The position numbers were made by a program, and so were the translations under genes. Of a DNA stretch of 64,000 nt, positions 35,629 to 47,264 are shown piece by piece. The notes beneath the pieces were generated by a model, which worked only from the letters and a program-made list of their open reading frames with translations, ran no database searches and had not been told where the DNA came from. How positions within the stretch are numbered: position 1 is the stretch's first letter; the number at the start of each line of letters is the position of its first letter. Source of the DNA: Bretschneidera sinensis (taxonomy: Eukaryota > Streptophyta > Magnoliopsida > Brassicales > Akaniaceae); NCBI GenBank assembly GCA_023935145.1, contig CM043700.1:35133120-35197119 (forward strand). The letters run 5' to 3'.

Positions 35629-35862
35629 ATGAATTTTTTTTGTTTGTTTTCGAAGCGTAACATAATCAATTTATAAATAGCAAAATAATCAAATAATAAT
35701 AGTATTAAATACTTCACTTATTTCATTATTCCTAAGATTTGGTTAACTTAAGAATGGAAGTTGATTATTATTTTAATTTACAATTGTGAAAAATACACAC
35801 ATATTTTGCATGTGCAAAACATGTGCACAATATATATACAACCCGTGTTGTTTTAATTAATA

Positions 35863-38800
35863 TCTTAAATACTAGTTCATATATGTATGTCTAGAATATA
35901 GAATGTCACATGCCATTGAAAGAGGAAAAGTAATGCACAGTACATCAAAGAAATCAATTTTAAGGTATTTTGCAAATAAAAAAATAAGAAATAATAACTA
36001 TTTGTACTGATGAAGAATACAGCACACTCAATTCATGTTGTTTATATAGACTGAACTCATGAATTACTAAGAAAGATATTTGATGAGATTTATTTCACAC
36101 CACATAAAACTAAAATAAGAATAACCTTAACCATTTATTTAAGATCTTGAGGTGGTAGGGTGTTTTCGATTTCAGACGAGAGAAGAGTAATTTCCATGGT
36201 TGTAGGATTTTTTTTTTTCTCTGAATCTTACTGCTATGATACAATGAAGATGTAAAGAATTAGGATTTGTATATTTGCTGTTGATTGCTTAAATGACAAC
36301 AGCAGTAGAAACTCATATATGGCACTAGGGTTTCATAGGGTTAGTTACATGTGTATTTTCCATGGTATTCTCAAAACAGAGGTCTAATTTCACAATATAT
36401 TATATTTCGCACATTAAACACAGTAAAAGAAGAAAACAAATGACTTCTCATAAGCATCAATATAGATATCAACAGACAGACTGCCCAAAAATCGCATTCA
36501 AATATGTATTTTGTTCTCTAATTTGCTTTTGGGCAAACGGGTGAATGTAACAAGTATTTGTCAGAACAATCCCATTACAATTCCATTAGAAAGCCAACTG
36601 GCATAAACAGAGGCAAGATCAAAACACAATTTACAAATTGACGAAAAATGAGAGTTTATTACTGTAAATTATAGTCATGTTTAGGATTAATTTAGCACTA
36701 AAAGACCACAACTTAAACATTAACTAAATGACAAGTTAATTACACCGATACTTCCTTCTCTTTATGATATTCATTTGATTTGTTGCTCATATTTTCATTT
36801 TAGTGCAGTTAGGTCCGAGAGAGGAAAAGATGGTTACAGCATAGAAAGACGGGTGGAGGCAGATAATGAGAAATAAACGAGGATTATCAAGTCTTTTCAT
36901 ACTTAAAGCATGTTTTTTATTAGGATTGATTAATCGTGGTTGGATTTGAACGATGTTTTTGTGTACTTTTGATATAGAAGTGTGTATTTGTAATTTAGGA
37001 TAAATTATAAGAATATTTTAAAATTTTTTGAAATTTCTTTGTAAATTTCTCTTCGACTAACATCGAAACTAATTTATTTTAAAAAAAATCTAATCAATCA
37101 AATCTAAACAAAGCTTTTCCCAATAGTAGCCAGACCAACTCTGGTCCATGCCTTTACCAACATAAAGCATGGACCACCATAAAATGACACATAGAAGTTT
37201 GAGCCCACCCTTTAATCTTCATGTTAAAAGGGTCCACTGGCCCATGACCACCACAATGTAATTTGTTTTGGAGCGCTTTGGGACATCCATAAATGGAAAG
37301 ACCACTCATGGACTTCCAAACTCAGTCCACCAAAATTAAAATTAGATGCAATGTCCTCAGAGCGGGATGTGCTTTATTTAATCTTTAAAGCTCATCCTAA
37401 TCACTCTTATTAACAAAAAAAATAAAAATAAAAATCGACATAAATCAAAGGGTATAGAATTCACTTTTACTTTTTCCGTTGTACTAATATGTCAATTTAA
37501 TAAGTTAACATTTTTTTTTATTTTTCATTAATAATACTAATTAGGTTGAGTTTTAAGGTTTAAATGAGGTACATGTTTAATTTTTTTGAAAAATTGATTG
37601 GAAGTATGAACATGTTTGGATAGGGTTTTTGAAAACTGCTTTTAATTTTAAAAAACTAAAATAAATTTTTAAAAACTATTTTTTCATGTTTGACAAACAG
37701 TTTTTAAAAACAATTTTTTAAAATAGTTTTCAAAAAATCAGTTTTCAAAAACTGTTTTCTGAAAACTCCAAATTGAAATTGGTGTTTTCTAATATAATTT
37801 TCGAGAAATAACCTTAAAATCAGTATTCATTTCTTTATCTCATTCTTTCTCCACGGTATATTAAAAATATTAAAATATTAAAAATAAAATAATATTAATT
37901 ATTTTTAAGTATTTAGTAAATATGAGAAATAAAATTATTATAGATTTTAAATTTAAACTCAAAACTAAAAATAATTACAAGGTGTATCAAAACAGTTTTC
38001 AAAATAAGATTTTCCAAACAATATTTCACTGTTTTCTGTTTTTAAAACAATTTTTGAGTTACAGTTATCCAAATATGTTTTTTTTACAGAAAATTATTTT
38101 CAGTTTTCATTTCAAAAATTAAAAATAAAAAATTATTATCTAAACATGTCCTTAATTACATTCAATTTCTATTTTAAAGTTCAAATTGCTCTTAAACAGA
38201 AAGGATGATAAAAATTGCATCTAATCCCTAAGGGTAAAATTTTCATTTAAGCTCTTTTTTTTTTTTTTTCTTCTCTGTTGTTTCATAATTTTGATTGGCA
38301 CCAGCACGTGTCCACTAAAAACGTCCATCGCAAATTCAGTGAATCAGGATGTTTTGTGTCGCGTGAATTTTTCAAGTTTTTCGTTTTTGTCTGTTGATGT
38401 TCGTATAAGAAAATAATTTAATTTTTTTTAAAAATTTTATAATTTAATTTTTTTTATTATAATACCAAAACTTCAGTTTGTCGCTTCTGAGTCTTGAGAT
38501 GTTTCTTTTAATTTAAAATTTCATTCAATTTTTGGCTCAATATTTGATAGTGTATTTCTTCCATTTGAGTTTCATTGGCAAAACTTATAATTATTCAATC
38601 AACTAACAAGTGATAATAATTGAGCTTTTTATTATTAATTTAAAGTTTTAAAAATAATTAATAATTTAATTATCTTTTCTTAATTACCAATCTAGTTTTT
38701 TAAAATTATATGGACCTTCTCAGTGCTATTTTGGTGTCCATCATGCTTACTTCTAAACTGCCTAATTTTGAAGTTAAACTGCAAAGTTATTCAAGAATAA

Positions 38801-39640
38801 TCCAAAAGTAATCGTTTAACTGAAAAGCTGCAGACAGGAGTACTTAACTTGGGAGCAAGATTGGGTGACTTAATCAAAAGCCTAAACATTGGGGCAAAAA
38901 AAATTTAAGGTAAATTACACATATTCTTTTTAAAATAACATATAATTATACAGATATTTTTTACATTTTTTAAAACGTCACTTATATTTATTGATTAATA
39001 AAAAAATAAAAATTTAATTTCGTACTATTAAACTTTTTTATTAAATGATGTAAGTGATGTTTTAAAATATGTAAAAAAAATTAGGTGATTATTTGTAATT
39101 TTTTCTAAAATTTACATTTAAACCTCTATCAGGGCTGTTATTTGTTATACCAAAATTGTGACGAGACGTGATTGCCTGGAAATTTTTCGGATGATACCGA
39201 GACAGGTTGGTGGACCTAACGGCGACAAAAGACGAAAAGGCACAATAACGTGTCCTAATTGGCAAAGCGTGAAGTTAGTTGATAAAGACGTGGGCCTTTA
39301 TAACGCAAACGAAGCAAGTGGGATCTTCCCTGTAACTTGTTACTTACGAGCGTCACACCCTTATCATGATGAAAATGAAACACCTCCATAAACCTAAACG
39401 TCAAAATTTTATCTATCTGGTCATTATCACATGTCCCATTCATAAGATTAATTTATAATATATACACGCAATCGCATATCATTCAGAAAAGGAAAATAAC
39501 TAATAACTAGTCATCTCATCTGAATCATCTGATCCTTATCACAGAGTGTACACACATAAGATCTATACATGCATCGACATATCATAAAAATCCAATTCAG
39601 CACTCAGCCAGCTAATGGTGTCTCTGTCCGATATGCCCAG
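35863..39640. other. Intergenic region upstream of LKR/SDH
   Basis: No recognised gene. It contains a MITE-like foldback at 37608-38151 and a possible smaller one near 36905-37115 (TTTATTAGGATTGATTAA versus TTAATCAATCAAATCT-like ends). A GC-richer 78-codon open frame at 39158-39391 has no family signature. The last few hundred bases should include the LKR/SDH promoter. Confidence 0.5.
37608..38151. repeat. MITE-like element (~545 bp)
   Basis: The left end GAACATGTTTGGATAGGGTT matches the reverse complement of the right end TTATTATCTAAACATGTC. Arms continue as A/T-rich blocks with TTTTGAAAACTG versus CAGTTTTCATTTCAAAAA. The interior is low complexity and non-coding. Confidence 0.5.
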
Positions 39641-39643
39641 AAA

Positions 39644-40639
39644 CCTCTCTCTCTCTCTCTCTGTTACTACTATCAATTACATTACACGCAATAGGAGGAG
39701 TAACCAATGGCCAAGGGAAAAATTCTCTCCAAAAATTGAAAGAAAAGGTAAATTTATGCATGTTCTATTTAATTTACCATGAATAAAGAAGTGGGTTATT
39801 TAGAGATGGGCTGCTCTATTGTTGGGCATGATAATCTTTTTTTTTCCTTTTGCTTTCAAGTGAAGTGATTCAGTTTAACACATGAATAATTCTTTATTAT
39901 GTTTGGATTTGATCTTCTAATGATAGTGTATGTGGGTTTTATTTGCAGGGTGCTAAGTGAATGACATGCTGTAGATTATATCTATTTGTGCAGCTTTGAT
40001 CACTAAAGTTCAATTTATCCATCTCGATTACTATTGTTACCATCAATTTTCTTTTGGTGAGTGAAAATCCTATCATCGTTTCATATTTTCTTGGATGAAT
40101 ATTTGCTTTGGTTTCAGCCAACGCATGTCAATATTTTAATCTCCAAGTTCCATCGGTTGAATTGCTTGTAACTATTGTCTTGAATTGGATGCAAGAATTA
40201 CGAAGGTCTACTAACATAGCAATATGCAGAAGTATCATTCTTAATTTTACACAAGAATTCTATTTTACTTTATATGTGAGGTTTTATAATTTTGGGCATA
40301 TTTTGTAATTGTTGAATATTAGTTTTCAAGTGTTATCAGTTATCATTTCTGTAAAGTGGAACTACTTATAGGAGAAAAGAGGGCATGTTAGTCTTTAAAG
40401 GGAGTATTAGGAGTAGCCCTGGGAATAAGGGCATTTAAGATTCATTCAACATTAAATTGCATTCATCTAAAGACATTGGATTAAAGTGATAATAATTCAT
40501 GTGCATAGTCACAAAGCGGATGGTTTTGAAATCCGTGGGGAAGTTTGATTCACATTTGAATGAAATTGTTAGTTCATGATTTAATTATTTCTACTAATTA
40601 AGTAATTGGGAAGATTAATTAAACAGGTGAGAGTACACC
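39644..40639 (+). promoter_or_regulatory. LKR/SDH 5' leader with leader intron(s)
   Basis: A (CT)n tract at 39644-39661 is typical of plant 5' leaders. A plausible donor GAAAAG|GTAAAT lies near 39748, a possible acceptor TTTGCAG near 39949, and a clear acceptor AAACAG ends at 40626, 13 nt before the ATG. The last acceptor is conserved in the truncated paralogue. At least one intron in the 5' UTR is inferred. Confidence 0.5.
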
Positions 40640-43600
40640 ATGCTTGGGAATGGAGTTGTTGGAATCCTTGCAGAGTCAGTGAACAAGTGGGAAAGAAGGG
40701 TGCCACTAACCCCTTCACACTGTGCTCGACTTCTACATGGTGGCAGAGTCAAAACTGGAGTTGTCCGCATAGTAGTGCAGCCATCCACGAAGCGCATCCA
40801 TCATGATGCACTCTATGAGGATGTTGGTTGTGAGATATCAGATGACTTGTCAGAATGTGGTCTTATATTGGGTATCAAACAACCAAAGGTTATAAGATTA
40901 TTTGTGCTTCCTTGTCAAGTTTGAAGGTAGCCATAATTCTTAGGAATGTTGACATGGTAGTTTTGCTTTGCTGAAGCTGGAGATGATTCTTCCTGATAGA
41001 GCTTATGCTTTCTTCTCACACACTCACAAGGCCCAGAAAGAAAACATGCCTTTGTTGGATAAGGTATCACCTTGTTAACATCTTTATAGACAACATTAAT
41101 TTGTGTGATTTAATGTTTCCCTCCGCTGACTTTACCTATACGGTATATAGATTCTAGTGGAGAGGGTATCATTGTATGACTACGAGCTCATTGTTGGCGA
41201 CCATGGGAAAAGATTGCTTGCGTTTGGTAAATTTGCTGGTATAGCTGGACTTATCGACTTCTTACATGGATTGGGACAGCGTATGCTCTATCACCTCCCC
41301 TAATTTTATGTTTTCATGATTCCTAGTTTTAATTTTGTTTATGTTTTTTTTTTTGCTAAGAAATTTCTTGCCTAACCGCATTTTGATCCTCAGTGTTAAA
41401 CTATTTATCAGAGTAAAAAAATTGGCCTGTTCTGGTTGAAGTTTGTTGTCTTGATTAAAGGAAAAAATATTATTGATCTGTATTTTAGCTTCTGGTTTCT
41501 CCATTTGCACGGCTTATTTGCTTTTGTTTAGTAATGTTGGAGTATAAACTCTCTCTTCGGTTGACATTGTTCCTTTGTCAGTGAGTTGCTTTTGAAGATT
41601 GTTCCCAAGTTGACTTTAACTTTTTGGTTTTCTTTAATTAATTTCAGGGTATCTAAGTCTCGGATATTCAACGCCTTTCCTCTCACTGGGCTCATCTTAT
41701 ATGTATTCTTCCATGGCTGCTGCCAAGGCTGCTGTAATCTCAGTTGGTGAAGAAATTGCAACTCTGGGATTGCCATCAGGAATCTGTCCTCTAGTCTTTG
41801 TATTCACTGGTTCAGGAAATGGTATTGGAATATTGCAATCTAATCATCTCTCAAACATCTATTATATTCCAAATGAACCTTCTATCATATGGCTATAATT
41901 TAGATGGACTGCAGTAATATAATATCTCGCCTGCTGTCCTTATTCATGCTTTCAACTTTCAAGTTAACCCATCAATTTTAAGTACTAATGGCAAGAATTC
42001 TCTTGTTTTTGTGCTCACATCAAGGGATAGATTTTTGCTCCTTTCTCTATCAATATATTTGAACTAATTTCTATCATAACTTTTCCATTAATTCCAAAGA
42101 ACTTAAAATTTCTTTTTATAAATTTAGATTTTCCTTATTTCCTTCCTGCAGTGTCTCGTGGTGCTCAGGAAATATTTAAGCTTCTTCCTCACACTTTTGT
42201 TGTACCAAGCAGACTTCCAGAACTATTTGGGAAGGTAAACTTTAGGTTTAGTGTTTTCTTTTTCTGCTGAAATATTTATCTAATCAGGGGACTCAAGTAT
42301 AATTTGTTATTGATTCATTAGAACTTAAGCAATCGTTTTATATAATTTTCTTCTGCATATTTTATAATTTTCATGAGTGGGAGGAAACATATGAAATCTG
42401 CATTTCTTCGAGAACCAATGAGATACAGATTCCACACTGGCCACCAAAGGAAAAGTTCCTCATATTTTTCATGGCACAGTTAATTAAGACATTAAAGAGA
42501 CCCCAGTTCCAAGCACATCTTACACTGAAGGTCTAGTAGTCCCATGGAATTAGAACAGAGAACTATTTACTAGTCATCATTAATTAAGAGAGAATATAAA
42601 CCAAAATTTTGTTTATCAGAATCACTGAATGTGCTTTCTTTAATTGTACCTTGTTAGCAATTACTGTCATGTACCCTTTGATAACAGCATTAGGAAATGT
42701 TCAAATGCAGGACTTCTTGTTATTTTTAATAAAGTGAAATGTTTCATATCTAGTAAAGAGCAATGGTTAGTAGCATCTATTTTGCACAAAAGTGTTATCT
42801 GGTTATGTGGCATCTTTTAGTTTGAATTTGTCTCTTGAAAGTGTTGTTGCATTTAACTGCTTTCTAAAACTCTTAGAAGCTCAAACATGAAACTTGCAGT
42901 TAGCATTATACATCAAACATTAGATTTTTTTTTTTTTTACCTGTTATTGAATCTGAAAAACCAATGGTAATGAAGAGAACTGATCTCAGGTGCAATTCTA
43001 TTTTTTTGGAACTGATCTCATTCAAGTTTTTCTTTTCTGCCTAGGGAAGAGATCTCAGTCAACCTGCACAAACATCAAAGAGAGTCTTTCAAGTATATGG
43101 TTGTGTTGTCACTTCTCAAGACATGGTTGAACACAAAGATCCTACAAAGGTCTTTGATAAAGTAAGTAAACCAAGTCTCTGTTCTGGTTTGGCTTCCCTC
43201 TTGGTTATTATTATCTATACACCCTTTGTTTTTGACAAAGTACTAATGCATTAAAGTTCTTTTTGATTATTTGTTTTTTAATATCGATATACATCCATTA
43301 ACTGCACGGTGAATGGTTTATAAAGTTGATATGATATGAATAATAACAAATCCCAAATTAAAACATGAATTACTCAAGATTTTTAAACTATAAGCTTGAT
43401 ATGACTAGAAACTATCTCAAGGCTTTGCAAGCTAATTTTCTATTAATCTCCCCAGTGAGCATCCTACTCTACAAGATCATCATTCTTTTTGGCTTTGTGA
43501 AGACTTTTATGACAAAATATTACACACCATCAACATGTTGCAATAAGAAAATCATCATATATAAAGTTTTCCTTTCCTTGACTTAGAGACCTCAAGGCTA

Positions 43601-46600
43601 CTCCTTGAGCGTCTCATTGTTCAAACCATAATGGAAGACAGTCTACTTTGATTATAATTACTGTAAGTTCCTACCACATGCTCAGATCAAGTTAAAGCTA
43701 AATGGCGAGTTTGATGGTTACAGTATTTCCTCTGGTTGTATTCTTTGAAGGTTGAAGTCATTTATCTCCATTGTGAAGAAGAGTACTGATTTCTTTTAAT
43801 AAAATTGAATTTTGTACTGCTTTTTTATTTTTTGATTCTATTTTTCTTTTTTAATTTCAGGCAGACTATTATGCACATCCGGAGCACTATAACCCCATTT
43901 TCCATGAAAAAATAGCCCCATATACATCTGTTATTGGTATGTGATACTTTTTTCTGTCAACACATTTTTGTGCCTGTGTGAATAGGTGTACGTGTGCAGG
44001 CCTTCCTGTACTCATATCTCCAATAGTATTGCAGTCATCTGTGATATATAACGGCTGTAAGAATATGGTACCATGGTTACCTTAAGGAGTTTAGAAGCTG
44101 GTCCATGGATATTTTCCTGAACCGTTCACACCTGTGAATTTTAACTTCCACTAATATTCTTGTGTTTGAGTCGGAGTAAAGTTCTTATCATTACAAATCA
44201 GTCCTTGCTTATGTGTTTATTCAAGTTGAGCCTCTAGTTTACAGCGTTGCTTGTTGGACAAATATCTCATGAGTTTGGCTTGAGATTGGTTCACTTGGAT
44301 TAAATGCTTTATTGGAGAGTTAAATGATCTCCAGGTCCACTGATCATATGGCTTCCCATCTGCACGTTCAGCAACTAAAAACTGCTGCTTCTTTTATTGG
44401 AAATATTTTTATGAATCTTTCACTGTTTAAATTTATTTTGTGGCAGTCAATTGCATGTACTGGGAGAAAAGATTTCCTTGTTTGTTGAGTACCCAGCAGC
44501 TTCAAGATCTGACGAGGAAAGGATGTCCGCTTGTCGGGATCTCTGATATAACTTGTGATATAGGGGGCTCAATAGAGTTTGTTAACCAAACTACAACAAT
44601 TGACTCACCTTTATTCAGGTATTCTATCAGTCATTTTATACCTTTTTCCAATGCATCATGTGTTATATATTTTCTTGTTTTATTCTCTATTCATATACTT
44701 TCTTCTTTTATGCTTTTCTAACTTACAAGTTCTAACAGTCTTGGGTGGGATTGTTCTCTAAATCGTAAAAAAAAATCTCTTTAGTAGTAATGAGTCCAAC
44801 AGAGCAGCCTTAAGAAATATGTGTTGAAACAGCCTTGAAGTGAGTATCAATCTGCAAATAAACAAATTGCCGTCAACTATCTAACTAAAATTATCACTAT
44901 ATTAGAGTTTTAGTCAAAAAATCATGTTTAAATCATTTATACAAGATAGCTTGTCCCCGAGCATTCAAATAACTGTAAACACCAAGGACATCCACAAAAA
45001 TAATAAATGAAATTCATTCAAAAGATTCTTACTATTGGATTTCTATACAAATTCTTTCTTCAAGGAAAACTGTAAAACTAGAAGATGCCATTGGTGGCAA
45101 AGCCTCGTAGTATGGTAGGGAAGATCTCTACACCAAACCATCTTCATGTTAACCACTAAACATCTGACCATCACAAATTTTTTTGAAATTTATACAAAAG
45201 ATTCTCACTATTGCATTCCTATACAAGATCTATTATTAATGAATCAATGAAACCAAATAACAAGAAGATGCCACTGGTGGTAAACCCTTATCAGTGTGGT
45301 AGGGAAGGTCTCTTTATGAAACCATCTTCATGCTGACCCACTAAGATCTAACTATTACTCAGAGGTGTTAAGGAAGATCTTTTCCATATAGCTACCAACG
45401 TCAATCACATCATTGTTGACATTAATTGCTTCTTAAGCTGCAACTGCTCCGCGCATTTTAAGTCCCAGGCACTGGTATCATGTAAAGATGTTTAGATGTG
45501 ATTTTTAAAGTGTGTTTTTTTAGTGATGGAAGAGACATAAAAGTTAATGATGGGAAATGGAAGATGAGTTTCTGTAACTATATTTTAATTGGTAACAAAA
45601 TTTATGCTTCCAAAGATGTTCTGGAAGATGAATTCAGTATATAATACAGATGATTGAAGAACTTTGAACTTCCATATGCTGCATCGTGTCTACTTGTTGG
45701 CTTGTAGTTTCTGAATCTTTGATAGTTTCTCCAACTCAAAATATTATATTCATCTATGTTGATAATTTGGCCAATCATTTTTCTAGATATGATCCCTTAA
45801 ATAATTCTTACCACTGTGGCGTGGAGGGTAATGGAGTGATATGTCTAGCTGTTGACACTCTTCCGACGGAGTTTGCAAAAGAGGTGCATTACTCTCAATC
45901 ATATATTTTTTTCATTAAATACGAAATTGTTCTTTTCCTCTGTGCACAGTACATCTAGAATATTCTGAGGTTAGAAAATATCTAGTTAATTTTTTCATTA
46001 ACATTAACGTGCCATTTTAATTGTGGAAAGGCTTCCCAACATTTTGGGGATATTCTATCCCAATTTATTGGTAGTTTGGCTTCTACAACAGACATTACAA
46101 AGTTACCTGCACACCTAAGGAGAGCTTGCATAGCCGATGGAGGAGCACTTACGTCCTTATACAAATACATTTCACGTATGCGAAACTCTGATTCAGAGTA
46201 AGCTTTTGAATCTATCTCATATTTCTCTATTTCATACACCATTAATATGCATGGTAAAGTATTAGGGGTTATTGTTGATGATTTTCAAAATAAACTTGGG
46301 TTTTAAGTTTTGGATATTTTAGAAAATCATTGGAAAGGAGAAAAGGAAAAGAAAAACAAATTTTGGCTTTTGAGAGTTGATACAGTCGACTGTAAGTTTC
46401 ATACATACGTCAGTCGACTAAATGAAGCATTAAGTCGACTAAATGAAGCATTAAGTCGACTAAATGGAAGTGTTAGAGTGGATCGTGATAGGATCGTAAG
46501 TTGATCAATTAATAACCACAAAACAATAAAGTAAGATAAAATGGGAGACAGCAAATTTACGTGGTTCAGCTTAAAGCCTACATCCACGGGTTGAGGCCAG

Positions 46601-47223
46601 CAAGCAAATTTCACTATAGTGAGAGAATATACAAAGAGTGTTTACAAAATTGGCTTTAGCCAATACACACAATCTCACAATTTCTCTCTTAACTTCTCTT
46701 TCACTTGATGATTCTTGATGTTACTTGATGATGGAATGCTTCACATTGGAATGCCTTTTATAGGCTCACAAAAGTTCCAAAGGACAAACATCAATGAATG
46801 CTCATCATTTTGTTCTCCAATTATACCAAAGTGAACTTTGTCTTCCACTTTGTCTTCCACCATGGCCAAAAGAAAGAAGATACTTTTGACCCACAAATTA
46901 AAGCCACAAATTATGCAAGAAGTGGACTCAACTTTAGACAACTTTTGGTCTACCACTAATTCAAGGCATAATTATTCAACAGGAAGGAAGAAAATTCCTT
47001 GAACTCTCTGTAACTTTTTAAGTCGACTGAAAACATCGTCCAGTCGACTTGATGTTCGAAAATTTCGAATTTTCAGAACGTTTTATGTCGGTTGAATGTG
47101 AAAAGAAGTGTCATTTGTGAAGGAATACTTGGTATTCAGTTTAATTCAGTTTTAAACTGAAACAAGGTGTCTATAATAGAAAGACATACTCATTTCAACG
47201 CTATATAAGTGTGTTTAACTATC

Positions 47224-47264
<41 letters not shown>

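Larger units (their letters stand above)
26538..35862. repeat. Long palindromic foldback element interrupted by CACTA-2
   Basis: Outer arms 26538-26778 and 35629-35862 are inverted copies. Shared blocks include TATTTTTCACAATTGTA with ATTAAAATAATAAT, TTAACCAAATC and ATTATTATTTGATTATTTTG. The inner palindrome 35448-35628 continues the same symmetry. Removing the CACTA element and one AAA restores GAAATAATTGAAAATAT in the left arm, exactly as predicted by the right arm. The original element was about 650 bp, non-coding, with arms of about 320 bp. Confidence 0.8.
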
